From positions 186,001-250,000 of the forward strand of contig NC_082418.1 of assembly GCF_004011695.2 (NCBI RefSeq): DNA of 64,000 nt, given 5' to 3'. A program made the position numbers and the translations under genes. A model generated the notes under the pieces. That model was given only the letters and a program-made list of their open reading frames with translations, was not told the DNA's origin and did not search any database. Below, in pieces: positions 33,921 through 45,223 of the stretch (position 1 is its first letter; every line of letters begins with the position of its first letter). The DNA is from Ascochyta rabiei (lineage: Eukaryota > Ascomycota > Dothideomycetes > Pleosporales > Didymellaceae).

Positions 33921-35960
33921 TCAACGGGCGGCTTCGGCGTCCGCAAGCCTAGAGTTTCCATCTTTCCTACTTCCCCTCGTCGTGACTCTCGCCATCAAAC
34001 TCGGCTCATCCCTCTCTTTCTCCATCTGGGCTTGCCATTGCGCCTCCGCTTGTGCAGCGTTGCGCTTCACGCGCGCAGTATTCCAGCGCATGTAGTAACA
34101 GCAGACAGGGAAAAGGAGGGTATCGATGGCGACCCAGGCGAACAGGATGCCGAAGTTGAGACCTACGCGTGGGTTCAGGTCGAAGAGGGTCGAACGTGTG
34201 AGTTCCACAACTAATTAGAGTAAGTCACCGCACTGTGGATTGGCAAAGGGCAAGACAGCAACTTACTGTTGTGCATCGGCCAAGCGTAGCCCCAGCGATA
34301 GAAGCTTGGCGCCAGATCGAGCGAGTAGAAGCCTGTAGCTACATTGCTGATAACCCAGAAGATCAGCCACAGTGCCGTCCAAGGTGTACCAAGGAGCATT
34401 GCCATGTTCTCGCTCGCTAGTCCAAACGCTATCATGCCAATCCAGTTCCCCATCCAATACACCACGAAAGTCGCGTGTCCGTAGCTGTTGGCATTATTGG
34501 CTGGCAAGACATGACTGGCAGGTTGATTGCTCATCGGCATGAGAAAGGCAAGGCTGACAAAAGAGTAGACAAGCGAGAGGAAGAAGTACGACAAAACGGT
34601 AGCGATGTAGCGCCACGCGACCAGGTGGCGGAAGAGCAGCGGTGGGTGGCCTTTAGGCGTGAGGTACTTCATGTGAATCGGAAGGAAGAAGGTGAAGCTG
34701 AAAAAAGAGATGATGATCAGGTAGATTAGGCCGATACTGACTGCGGGTGTGGCAACGGGAGGGCCGAAAGGACGCAGGTCGTAGGTTGTGAAGTCGATGC
34801 CAGGTGACAGGGCTTGCGGCGACATGTCGATACGTAGAGTCTGTAGATCCACCTGGAGGTGAGGCACCCAAAAGCTACCGAAACTATGAACAACTCGTTT
34901 CTGCAAAGCAGTCAGGCTAGGGACGATGTAGGAAGACGTCGTGGTTTGGTCACGCGCTGAGTTGTAGATGATCTGACAGGCTCCTGAGGGATCATAGCTT
35001 GCGTTGCCTTGTCTGATGGCGTGGTCAAGGACTGCAGTCGCGTTCGGATTGATGATCACCGCAGCCCATGCTCGGAAGTCGTATACGCTTTCGCGGACTT
35101 TGAGTGGGTCAAAGTCAAAGTCCCCGGCCGATCGCAGAGTGTATGAAGGGACGATACCGCCCTCGTCCAGCATATCGGTGACTGTGCGAGTCACGAAAGG
35201 TCCTACCAACGGCGTGGTGTCAGTATAAGGTGCAACCTGGCTGTCGAAGTCCACCACAAAGATCTCCAGGTGCTTGACGTTGTCATTTTGGCGAAATAGA
35301 GCGCCCCAGAAGAGACACAGGAAGGCCATGATGGCGACCGCTAGAACAAGATCTGTGTGCTGGTAAGTATACTCGTCAATAGAAAGGGTCTCTGTAACCC
35401 ACTTGTTCGGAGCCATAGTCTGAGCACATGTAATCGCACGCCCGCCTACTACATCAGTTCGTGTACTTCCAGGTTTGCGGCTGTCTCACCATTTGCCAAT
35501 TCCAGAAGCCAACTGGGTCTTGCGAAGCATCCTTGCGACTGCGTCTGGACCGTTGTGTACTGATTTTGGTTAAAGCCGGGGTGACGCCGCGAGAGTGCTG
35601 TGTGTCGACTTTCTCTATAGCCAAAGCATCATCGGCAATCCCTTCCTGGACAGGCCTTTCTGCTTCGCTCTCTGAATCTGTACTACCGCTGTCGCTGTTG
35701 TACAGCCACTGCTCATGATGGTAGTGTGGCGCAATCTGGCAGCCAAGTGTGGGCTCAGACATGTCGGCTGGAGCAGTGCCAGAACGTGCTGTTGTTGATG
35801 ATCTGGAAGAAGCAGCTCTAAGAGGCGAACCAAAGGACGAATCTTGCATCCTTGGGTCCTTCTCCTTTTGAGGAGCATGCATTTTGCTGACTGAGAATGT
35901 AATACGGGAAGTGGTAACGGGAAGGAAGGGCGATTGGTTGGACACCGCAAGACTGGTCAT
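33921..35960 (-). CDS. SNG1-family (DUF3533) membrane protein
   Basis: Exons 35490-35960, 34267-35419 and 33921-34210 give 637 residues. The first 150 residues are Ser-rich and disordered, ending FWNWQM at the first splice. The DUF3533 region begins with a membrane helix (LVLAVAIMAFLCLFWGALF). A large extracytosolic domain follows, with VVDFD, VGPFVTRTVTDML, AWAAVIINPNAT and IYNSARDQTTTSSYIV, all typical of this family. About five more helices come after it, including GLIYLIIISFFSFTFFLP and GNWIGMIAFGLASENMAMLL. The last exon has FGILFAWVAIDTLLFPVCCYY. Yeast SNG1 confers resistance to nitrosoguanidine and other compounds and has been linked to plasma-membrane lipid asymmetry. It converges with the Cys-triplet gene, with 160 bp between stops. 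The start at 35960 was taken as the first Met; later Mets are possible. Confidence 0.88.
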
Positions 35961-36423
35961 GCATGGAATGTGAATGCTAAGCTTTACACGGCATGGGAAC
36001 GATCGGACTTAAGAACAATCGAGTGGAGCTGTATGATCTGCTCCAAGGATGTGGAAGAAAATACTGATCGCACGAGATTGCTATGACACAGCACGCGTGC
36101 ACAGAGCTGTCTTTCATCGGATGACATCAGAAGATGCATGGTGTCACGTAGATGGTCAGGATGTGAGTACGGAGAGGTGTGTCTACGATACATGTACGAC
36201 AGACAGGGTGTTGGCGTTGTGAATTGCGTGTGAATAACTGAGGTGGGTCTGATTACGTCAGCCTGCGAAACATCGAGATGGCGACTTCGCGTTCACTACG
36301 TGGAATACCGATGACTTCGACTCTCACAATGGCGTGTCGTAGCAGCGGTTGGTCGCTGTCGCTGCGACTACGCAAGTTGTGACTAGCTGTGCATTTGAAT
36401 ACGCGCTCTTCGAACCGCTTAAC

Positions 36424-37969
36424 ATGTCCGTGAGAGGCCCACGAGGAGGCCACGGCCGGGGTCGCGGTAGAGGCCGGGGAAGCACCATGATTGTACGAAT
36501 ATGTCACTGCCTTGCCTGTACGGTCCGTAGCTGACACGCGGAAGTGGGAGTGGGAGACATATCGACCCACTCCCGATGTATACGATAACATATGGCACAT
36601 CCGGCAGGCCCCAGCCACAGTAGCCCCTCAGCCTCCGAACGATTGCCCGATACCAGACGCACGCAGTCGCATTCTCGAGCGACGGCAGTCAGAAGACGGC
36701 TTCGGGCGCAATTTCTACTTTGTCGAGATCACCTACCTGGGCGGCCAAGAGCCTACATCGACGTGGGTGCAGAGCAGCGACAACAGCGAAAGGGGTGGCA
36801 CCGAGGTTGAGAGAGTTGATGTGAGTCGCATACTGCAGTATGTGTCGCCGAGAGAATTGGAACGGTTCGAGAACGAGCAGTTCAAGATCGAGGCTGAGGC
36901 CCAGGCTGTCGCAGACAGGGAAGAAGAGGCCGAACAGATCCAGAAAAGGATGAAGAAGAATGCACGCGCGGCCATGTCAGGGCGAGGAAGAGGCAACCAT
37001 ACAGTAGACGGGCTGGGCATAGACCCTGACTTGCAGTCAACAGCTACCATCAAGGGCCGACCGCGAGGGAGAGGACGGAGTAGGCGAAGAGGAAGAGGTA
37101 GCAGCGTCTTGAGTGGTTTACAACGTGAACTGCCACAAGACGCGATTGTCGATAGCCAGCCCAGTCAGACATCCGATCAAAGGGCAAAAATGCCATTCCC
37201 GGAAATTGCAGAGACGGATGTTGAGTCGAACGAACTCGACTCCGACATCGGGCTCAAAACGACATCGCCAAGTTTGATGCGCTCTGCACTCGTCGCCAAC
37301 AGCGCTCTTTCGCTCTCACCAGTATTGCCGAATAAACCTGCTCCCTCAGCTGCGCTACAGCAAGGTCGTCCCGAGGTTCCAAATCGTGGAAGCTCGAACA
37401 TAACTTCTGAAGACGGCACAGACGGCTTTATGCCGAGTGCAGCTACGCAACTTCAATTCGAGGGCGGCTCCAGCGACATTGCAATCGCGCTATCAGAGTC
37501 GGTGAGTTCGGACGACGAAGACGCTCATCGAAGCAAACGACGGAAGACGGAAAGCGTAGCATCACACCAAGAACTCATGTTTCCGCCCTCATCACCCCAC
37601 CAGCCATCAGACTCGGCAAGTGAAGACGATTCTATACCTCTAGATCCACCATCGACCGTCAAAGCGCCCAGAAACATGGACGTCGATGATATTCAGGCTA
37701 CGTCTACGGCCGCACTGCCCCTTACCCATCCTGAAGAGATCGTCAACACGCCTTCCAGCTCTGGAGATGAAGATGCAGAAGAATACGTCGTCGAATCCAT
37801 CATCGAACACTACTACGATGAGGGGCGGAAGTACTACCTCGTCAAGTGGGAAGGCTACGAGGACAGTTACGAATGGCTGTCCGAAAAAGACCTCGAGGGT
37901 GCAGCAGAGGTGGTCAATGAGTACAATGAGAAATTTAGAAGAAGAAAAGGAAAGTCAAAAGTCGAGTAA
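36424..37969 (+). CDS. Chromodomain protein with RG-rich N-terminus
   Basis: Exons 36424-36492 and 36545-37969 (intron 52 nt, gtacga, branch agctgacac) give 497 residues. The first exon is almost all Arg/Gly (RGGHGRGRGRGRGS). The second begins WEWETYRPTPDVYD and contains a globular N-terminal piece with NFYFVEITYLGG, a charged helix and a second RG-rich, basic stretch near residues 190-215 (RPRGRGRSRRRGRG). The middle is long, acidic and Ser-rich, with a basic nuclear signal (SKRRK). The chromodomain is at the C-terminus, about residues 430-490: EEYVVESIIEHYYDEG, YYLVKWEGYEDSYEWLS. Tyr, Trp and Trp/Tyr suit an aromatic cage for methyl-lysine. It lacks a chromoshadow domain, so it is not a standard HP1. 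A chromatin reader that may also bind RNA through its RG tracts is the likely role. Confidence 0.88.
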
Positions 37970-38542
37970 ACATTGTGCTTTCACCTGGCGCAACCAGTAA
38001 GCAGATTGCACTGTGTAGTCGTTCACCTGCAAGCCTGATCATTGAGAGCCAATAGTGCGTCAAAGAAGGGGGGGAAACTCGAATCCAGTTTAGCTGCGAT
38101 CTGGCAGGCGGGGTTGCGCTTGCCGATATTTCCAAATGATCCGTTACACGGCTGTGTCATGTGAGGTGGTTACACGAGTTCCTCCACTTTGCTCCGCACC
38201 TATAACATACCCCATCTTTCCCTTCTTTGCCCATCCCACCCTAGCGAAGTGTAGACCGTCATCTGCCAGAATCGCGATAGCAGCGCTCATCCCTTTTAGT
38301 TCGTTTTCTGGCTTGCATCCGTCCCGAGTCTGGGATAGTCGACTATTTGTGTACAACGCTTGCAAGCGTCGGTGCCTGTTCTCTCTCAAGCTAACGCTTC
38401 TGGAACCCCACGCTCAACCTGAGTTTGAACCTAGACTCGCTGCCGTCTTCTGCTTCCAGCTCCTCGACCAAGATATCCTCCGAGTTAAGTCGGCCCTCCT
38501 CCCCAATGAGCAGTAGGTAAGCCAATGCGGCGCACTTCGGTT
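37970..38542. other. Intergenic, no supported gene
   Basis: Contains the chromodomain gene terminator region. A plus-strand open frame 38136-38516 has no domain features and is not called. Confidence 0.45.
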
Positions 38543-39238
38543 TCATAGGCGCTCCGATGACCAGGGGTAGCGGCGTGCAGGTCGACCTTGGCGTTGCTGA
38601 CGCAGTGCATGGTGAAAGACGAGTTGCGAGGCGAACCTGTCAAACCATGGGATCTGCAGCACGTACGTCGTACTCACAGCGGCTGAGACAGGCTTGGGGA
38701 CGCGGTGATGGACGGTGAGCGTCAGAGCTCTTAGATTGGGTAGGAGCTTGACGATCTGCGAGGGGACTATGAAGGCGGGCCATTGTGTGAGCACTCGCAT
38801 GAGGGGCTGCCGGAAGGTCGGACCACGGAATGTGTTGACTTGTTTAGTCCGGAGCGTGAGGTTGGCGACGTTGGAGAACCAGACTCGCTGGCAGCTGGTG
38901 TGGTTGAGGCAGCTGTTTGGATCCCAGAAGAGACTTCATTTGCCCTTTGTGAGTAGTTGCTTCAGACCTTCCTTCAGGATGGCACTGTTGCAGAGAAGCC
39001 ACTGGGGTAGGCCAGCTCGAGAGTCGTCGCCTGGTACTCTGCTGCTGTAGCACAGCTCGAAGGAATCCAAGCTGGCCGCGTTGTTCTTGGACAATCTAAT
39101 GCGAGGTGTCTGCTCCCACAGCTCATCGTAGATTATGTCGCGAATCTGCTGGGGTATTCCCATGAAGGAGAGCGAGACATTAATCTTCAACACTTTGCCC
39201 CTGTAGATCCCGGGGCTACTGGATGAAGACGCCTCCAC
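38543..39238 (-). pseudogene. 2EXR-like gene with one in-frame TGA
   Basis: The frame from Met 39238 reads GIPQQIRDIIYDELWEQTP, the LPxxIRxxIY opening of 2EXR/F-box-like fungal proteins, then stops at TGA 38936-38938 after 100 codons. The same frame then stays open for another 130 codons with convincing family content (VWFSNVANLTLRTKQV, FRQPLMRVLTQWPAFI, LLPNLRALTLTVHHR) to a TAG-type end at 38543. A single CGA-to-TGA change would explain it. I found no intron that removes the TGA and keeps the frame. It is therefore a recent pseudogene, a strain-specific null allele, or less likely a readthrough gene. It shares family with the intact gene at 9571. Confidence 0.65.
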
Positions 39239-39462
39239 TGCGAACGCAGGCGTGACGGTGTCAGGGTATTACTTGGTAATAATCTTCATGAGAAACGCCG
39301 TAAGGTAAACGAGTAGCGGAGAGTAGATGAAAGTATGTTGGGCTGTTTGTTGTGCACAAGCACTGAAGCGTTTAGCGCACCTTTAACTTCACTTCACCAA
39401 GAGCGTCTGCAAACTTGCAGCTCCAGTCGTGCAGGGTCACGCTCGGGGTGCATTCGTAGACG

Positions 39463-39997
39463 TACTGACATGTTCTCAACTTCATCTCACCCACCACTCT
39501 CCCCGCCCACCATCTCTTTCCCAGAACCACCATCCTCACCCACCACTCCAAGCACCCAGCACCGCAAAACAGCACGCTGCCCACCCACATACCGGCGCTA
39601 CACCAACCTAATACGATTAAAAAAAACCGTGCTACTATCATCTCACTCGACTGTATTAAACGCAGACGTAGCAGTTTAAGTAGATACCGTAGAAGACAGG
39701 GGCAGCATAGGGAGGGGGTGAGAGAGAAGGTAAGCAAAGTTAAGATTCCTTATTTCCTACTATCCACCTCTTCTCTAGCACTACTAATCTCACACACCAC
39801 TCTCCAAGTACCTACCACCACAAAACAGCACGCTGCCGAACTACGTAACACCAGCTAGGGTGTTGTAGCTAACTAATCCCGCAAAAGATGCTGCTACTAC
39901 TGTTATTGTTATCTCGCGCTATCAGCGGATGTGACGTTCCCTACAGCTACGCTAGACGGCAGGGGCAGCGTGGGGGGAAGAGAGAGAGAGAGGGAGA

Positions 39998-40075
<78 letters not shown>

Positions 40076-40310
40076 ATTACTACTATCTACCTCTTCTCCA
40101 GCACCGCCAACCTCCTCCCAATGCTGCCAAAGCACACACAGCTGCAGAACAGCACGCTGCCAACCCACGTGACGACGGCTAGGGTATTGTAACTAATCAA
40201 TCCCACAAAAAGATGCTGCTGCTGCTGTTGTTGTTGTTGTTGTTGTCGTCTCGCGCTATCAGCGGATGTGACGTTCCCCACAGCTATGCCAGAAGGCGAG
40301 GGCAGCGCGG
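39463..40310 (-). repeat. Three tandem copies of the INSIG gene 3' end, two of them decayed
   Basis: Copy 1 (about 40080-40310) is the real last exon. Copy 2 (about 39757-39990) repeats it with mostly C/T and G/A differences; both share TCTCGCGCTATCAGCGGATG and AACAGCACGCTGCC. Copy 3 (about 39463-39735) is more decayed but still has AAAACAGCACGCTGCC and GACAGGGGCAGC. On the minus strand copy 3 still encodes WVGSVLFC, exactly as in the INSIG C-terminus. Decay grows with distance from the gene. The stretch 39239-39462 holds no gene. Confidence 0.8.
39978..40075. repeat. (GA)n microsatellite
   Basis: About 98 bp of near-perfect AG dinucleotides with a few GGG and AAA interruptions. It sits at the junction between copy 2 and copy 1 of the INSIG 3' repeat. 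Confidence 0.95.
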
Positions 40311-41418
40311 TGGGGTTGGACAGAAAAATGAGCGAGGTCAGCACCGAGGTGACGATGAGCGAGAAGGAGAGGCCGGGCTTGCTGCGGTCGAGAATGTACC
40401 ACAGGGCGGGGTTGACGAGGGCGAGGGTGAGGGTGAGCTGCAGGGTGGATTGCCAGGGGAGGCGGCGCTGGAAGGAAAGGCCAATTAGTATGTTGGGTGG
40501 TGAGTGTAGTATGTAGTGGGAGGGGGGGCTTACAATGGCGAAAGCGACGCCTAGGAAGGCGGCAACGCTGCGGACTACGTCGTGGATTTGCTCGCTGATG
40601 GGCGGGTCTGCTTCCTTGTCGTCTTGCGCTTTCTCATCGGGGTCGTCCGAGGCGTGGTGACGGCTCCATAGCAGGTCCATGTACGGCAGCAGACTGCCCA
40701 GGGCGACTCCTGCGCAGCCCCAGATGGAGACGTAGACCCAGCTCTCGCGATTGACGCCGGCCACATGCACGGCAGCGAGCTGTCTCGTGTCGTGCAGATG
40801 GCTGACGATCAGGCCGTAGAGGATGCCGAACATGAACAGCGCTGCGAGCTTGAAGAAGAGGATGGCGTACTTGGCTACACCGCCGCGCGCCCGCCGCGTT
40901 GAACTGCTCCGCCGCCGCTCGGCCTGCAGCTTGCCGTTCCCAGACGCTCGACGCGCCTTCTCTTTCATGCTGAGCGCGGCCTCTGCACCGCTTGTGCCGT
41001 CATAGAGGCCCCCATTCCAGCCCATGGCTGCGTGGCCCGGGGTCTCGGCACCCGTCCCCCACGGCGTGTCGGCGACGCTCTGGGCGCCGTTTGTGCTTGC
41101 GCCGATGTCGTCGTAGATGCCGAAGAGCGTGCTGCTGTTCATGTTGAGGAAGCTCTTGTTCTGTCGCGGCAGCCGCGCGCTCCCGGTGCCGTCGTTGGGC
41201 GAATCCGGCGCATCGTCGGTGCGCGAGTGGTATGTGCCGAGGAGGCGGGCGTTCAGCTGGGCGAGGAAGTCAGAGCTGCGGCTGTTCTGCAGGTTGGAGG
41301 CAGGCGGCGAGGACGCGTGGGTGGGGCTTTCCGGTGTGTCGCGGTGGGAGCGCGAGTCGAGGTTCCGCCGCGGGATGGGGCGGTGTATGTGTGGTGGCTG
41401 TGCTGCTTGCTCTGCCAT
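40087..41418 (-). CDS. INSIG-domain ER membrane protein
   Basis: Exons 40534-41418 and 40087-40467 (intron 40468-40533, gtaagc to ccttccag, phase 0) give 421 residues. The N-terminal 170 residues are disordered and Ser/Arg-rich. The INSIG domain follows: AILFFKLAALFMFGILYGLIV, then WVYVSIWGCAGVALGSLLPY and, across the splice, AAFLGVAFAI plus RRLPWQSTLQLTLTLALVNP and ALWYILDRSKPGLS, the strongest family signature. About six helices in all. A run of ten Gln encoded by a CAG/CAA tract (40214-40246) lies in the last loop before the final helix. INSIG proteins sit in the ER, bind sterol-sensing partners and control HMG-CoA reductase or SREBP handling. The 3' end has been tandemly copied downstream. 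Confidence 0.92.
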   Translation of the reverse strand: MAEQAAQPPHIHRPIPRRNLDSRSHRDTPESPTHASSPPASNLQNSRSSDFLAQLNARLLGTYHSRTDDAPDSPNDGTGSARLPRQNKSFLNMNSSTLFGIYDDIGASTNGAQSVADTPWGTGAETPGHAAMGWNGGLYDGTSGAEAALSMKEKARRASGNGKLQAERRRSSSTRRARGGVAKYAILFFKLAALFMFGILYGLIVSHLHDTRQLAAVHVAGVNRESWVYVSIWGCAGVALGSLLPYMDLLWSRHHASDDPDEKAQDDKEADPPISEQIHDVVRSVAAFLGVAFAIVSPPSHYILHSPPNILIGLSFQRRLPWQSTLQLTLTLALVNPALWYILDRSKPGLSFSLIVTSVLTSLIFLSNPTALPSPSGIAVGNVTSADSARRQQQQQQQQQQHLFVGLISYNTLAVVTWVGSVLFCSCVCFGSIGRRLAVLEKR

Positions 41419-41516
41419 GGTCGCGGAGGTCCGACTCTTGAACAGACCAAAACCAAACAGCGGCGAAATTCACCAACTACACAACATGCGGCTGCCTACC
41501 ATAGACTGTGTGTGTG

Positions 41517-41651
41517 AAGGAGAGAAGGAGAGAAGGAGAGAAGGAGAGAAGAAGAGAAGGAGAGAGGAACAGAAGAAAAGAAGAAAAGAAGAAAAGAAGA
41601 AAAGAAAAGAAAAGAGGAAGAGAGGACGAGAAGAAGAGAAGAGGAGAGGGG
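41517..41651. repeat. Homopurine/homopyrimidine tract
   Basis: About 135 bp of G and A with a single C, built from GGAGA and AAAAG units. It lies about 100 bp upstream of the INSIG start codon. Such mirror-like polypurine runs can form triplex DNA and are length-variable. The following stretch 41652-42424 has no supported gene. Confidence 0.9.
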
Positions 41652-42424
41652 ATCCGGTCACGCCGCCGAGCTCGCTCCTCGCGTCTCCGCACTTGCAATG
41701 AAGAGATGGGGACTGTTTCTGGCAGGGAAGGTCGCTCGAAAGGTCGCCTGCAGGGTCATCAGTGCACATGCACAGGCGCTGAGGTCGAGCAGAGCTTGGC
41801 CCGCACTGGTGGACCGGCGCTCGCAAACCTACCTCGTTCTCGTATAGGCAATCTGCCTGTTGGAGCAGCACGGCTGGGCTGAATCAATCAAGAGCAGTGG
41901 GTTCGTTCGTGTTTGTCGGTGCAAGGAGGGGAATGCGCCGTTTCGGTCGGCTGAGCTGGGGACTGACGTTGATCGTCCACACGGGTCTGTCTGTCACATG
42001 TGGCTTTCACGTGAAAGCCGGCGACCTTCTCCGCACCATTGCCTGCATATCGAGACCTCAACAGACACGCCTGCACAACCGCAACCGCTTGTAGGGATGC
42101 ATGGTACATGTTCTCATTAGATCTGGCTTTTCCGCCTGCTCCTCCGGATCCACGGCTGACACACGAGCGCCGTGGCTCTCCAGCGGACGCTGGCCTCGTC
42201 GTACTGTGGCACCAAGCCGCTATCTAGACCTCAGCTGCAAGGGCCTTTTCCCTCTATGCTCACATGTTGCGACCGACGCCTGCCTGAAATGCTCAACAAC
42301 GCAATGCACAGAATGCTGCCAGCGGTGGTTGGCTCGCACGTCGTTTCATCGTCTCCGCTTCCTCCACTTCCTCTACTTCCTCCACTTGTCCCCTCCACCA
42401 AAGCGCCTTCTGTCACGCGCACGC

Positions 42425-44189
42425 TTAATCGACGATAGGCTCGAGAATGTTACCGCTGTGACGTGTTAGCAAATCATGCTCCTCTTCAACAGAAACCATG
42501 CAATACGTACGCAACAATGTTGGCCCAACCAATAAGGCGCCAGTGCTTCTCGATACGTCGGGACAGCGCAACCTTCTCGCCGATCTCCGTGCAGGCGGGC
42601 GATGTGAGGGTCAGACGGGCGGCATCAGCCTTGACGGCGACCACCTTGGCACCCGTGGCCGTGGAGCCGATGTTGACCATGAGGACTTCGTGCTTGGCCA
42701 GCTTGGCCACCTTGGCCTGCTTGCCGTCGGCTGTCTTGACACCGAGCAGTCTTCGTAGGAGGAAGTAGTTGACCTCGATCTCCGTGTAGATGTTGGGCAG
42801 GTGTCCACGGAGACCCAGGACGAAGCCGACCAGGCGATCGGCACGGCAGAGAGTGGGGTCGACGCGGGTACCGACACCAATGAGACCGCCGGGCACGGCG
42901 AACTTCAGGTCGTTGTGCTCGGCGAACAAGGAGACGACCCTCGAGAAGATGGGCTTGCACTGGATCTTGCCCTGGCTGTCCTTGGACACGATGCCAGGCC
43001 TGATCTCGACCTCGTCGCCCAGCTTCAAGACACCGGTGAGGATGGAGCCACCGGCAACACCGCCCTTGAGCTCGTCAATCTCGGCACCGGGCTTGTTGAC
43101 GTCGAAGGAGCGGATGACAATCATGTGGGGCTTTGTGGTGAAGTCGCGGACGGGGACGGGGATCTTGGAGATGAGCTGCTCGCACACGGCGTCGATGTTG
43201 AACTTGAGCTGGGCCGAGATGGGGATGACGGGCGAGCCGTCGGCGACGGTGCCGCGGATGAACTTGAGGATGGAGTCGTAGTGGGAGGCGGCGCTGTCTT
43301 CGCGCATCAGGTCGACCTTGTTCTGCAGGATGATGATGTGGTTGAGCTTCATGATCTCGATGGCGGCCAGGTGCTCGCTGGTCTGGGGCTGGGGGCAGGT
43401 TTCGTTGCCGGCAATCAGCAGCAGGGCGGCGTCCATGACGGCGGCGCCCGACAGCATGGTGCTCATGAGGATGTCGTGGCCGGGGCAGTCGACAAACGAG
43501 ACGTGGCGCTTGAGGCGGTAGGTGCCCTCGCAGCCCTCGCGCTCGCAGGGCGGGTCGACCTCCTTCTCGCTCTTGTAGGAGCGGTAGCATGTGGGGCGCG
43601 GGCACTCGGCGTTGTCGCACTGGTAGATCTTGGCGTTGGCGTACCCGAGCTTGATGGTGATGTTGCGCTCGAGCTCGTTCTTGAAGCGGACCGTCTGCAC
43701 GCCCGAGATGGCCTTGACGACCGTCGACTTGCCGTGGGCGACGTGGCCAATGGTGCCGATGTTGATGGTGGCCTGGCGCGAGATGATTTCGGGCGACAGC
43801 GGGCTGAGGGTGGAGAAGTCGACTGTGCTTGGTTCGGGCTGTTCGCTGGGGGATGTTAGTCATGCTGTGCTGTGCTGTGCTTTGCTGTGCTTTGCTTTGC
43901 TGTGCTGTGCTGTGCTGTGCTGTGCTGTGCTGTGCTGTGTGTCCTGCTTCTCGTGCCCACGCCCACGCTCGAGCTCACGCTTCACGGGGATCGAGCTCAC
44001 GCTTCACGGGATCGAGTGCATGGGGCGCGCTTACGGCAGCTCTGGGCGCTCGACCGGTGCCGGCGCCTCTCTCGCCTTCTTCATGGCCGACTTGGGCTTG
44101 GTCTCCTCCACCTCGTCCTGCTCCGACTCGCTCTCGACATCGTTGACGTCGTTGACGTCGCGGTGCTCGTGCTCCGACTCGGAATCCAT
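42425..44189 (-). CDS. GCD11: Translation initiation factor eIF2 subunit gamma
   Basis: Exons 44035-44189, 42511-43845 and 42425-42455 give 506 residues. The first exon is an acidic leader ([16 protein letters not shown]). The GTPase domain shows every G motif: GHVAHGKST (P-loop), DCPGHD, NKVDLM and an SAQL element. The gamma-specific zinc-knuckle insert carries [11 protein letters not shown] and CEREGC. Domains II and III follow, with [21 protein letters not shown] and the C-terminal [13 protein letters not shown] completed only after the tiny third exon (10 codons plus stop), joined by donor gtacgt. eIF2 gamma binds GTP and initiator Met-tRNA. Intron 1 (43846-44034) holds a pentanucleotide microsatellite. 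A 352-codon plus-strand frame lies opposite and is a GC-driven shadow. Confidence 0.97.
43864..43940. repeat. (CTGTG)n pentanucleotide repeat in eIF2 gamma intron 1
   Basis: About 15 units of CTGTG/CTTTG, lying inside the intron close to its branch point and acceptor (actaacatcccccag on the minus strand). Confidence 0.9.
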
Positions 44190-45223
44190 GCTGGGCGGGC
44201 TTCTCGTGCGTGCAGTCGGGGCAGTGAAGGGGCGACCGAGTCCTGCAGATGCGGCGTCCGGGTGCGTGGAGATTGAGGGTGAGAGTGGATCGTGGGTCGA
44301 GGATCGTGGTTTGCACTGCGAGGCGGCGGCGGCGGCGGCGTGCAGCGCTTTTCCCACACCACGAGGCGAAAATGCCGTTGACTCAGCCGTCCGTCGCGGG
44401 GCACTGCGCCCAGTGCTCCGTGCGCCTCGCTCTCCCCGGAGCCTCACGTTGTTCCGGCCGGGCCTGCCATAAAACTTTCGCTGCCCCCGGCCCGCCCTTT
44501 GCCCTCCATATTGAACAACGCAAAATTCAACACACCTACTATAAAGCATTTTCTTTGGAGAGACCCGCCGCCCACCGGTGGTGCGAGGTTTCCATGAGCA
44601 CGAAAACCGTCTGTAGAGTGGAGAGCAGCAATTTGGCCGATCTTGGGTGCGGTTTCCTCCGCTTTCGAGCACATGGGGGAGAGCGCAATGATTGACCGTA
44701 CATTCCCTTTCCTTCAGCCTGCCTGGCCTGGCCTGGCCTGGCCTGGTCTGCTATCGACTGTGTCACCGTCCTCATCTCATCGACGTGGCTCCACGTAGAT
44801 GGCAGCACGCCGCTTCCTTCCTTCGCGTACCGCAACTAAATATCGTCGAGACCGCGTCTCCATGTCTCGGCGACATTGTACTTGCGGCAGATCAACCCAA
44901 TGGTTCTTATAGACGTCTAGGACACTACTCCCCGTTCCAAACGCGTTTCGATGGGCCATACATGCTTTGTTGGCCGTGTATTGTGATGATTCACGTCGAG
45001 CCTACCACCATTCGTTGTGAAAGGGAAGTCGTCAAAACCCAAGGCAAGACTGCCTTAGCTGTGATTGGCCAAATGCAGCTCTTCACCCTCCTCCACTCAC
45101 AGTGCTGCACGTCTCTTCATGCCATGTGTGCTGCACAATGCCACCCTTTATCGCATGAAACAGCATATTGACCTGCCACAAGAACCTCCCATACATTCCC
45201 CCCAAACCAAACACACCACCACC
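44190..45223. other. Intergenic, no supported gene
   Basis: Divergent promoter region of eIF2 gamma and the RING-like gene. Contains a short GCCTG tandem repeat at about 44721-44750. No frame with domain features. Confidence 0.5.

Noticed and set aside
42801..43859. 352-codon plus-strand open frame opposite eIF2 gamma
   Set aside because: It is antisense to the highly conserved GTPase exon and arises from its GC-rich third positions; its Gly/Asp/Val/Leu-rich sequence has no domain.
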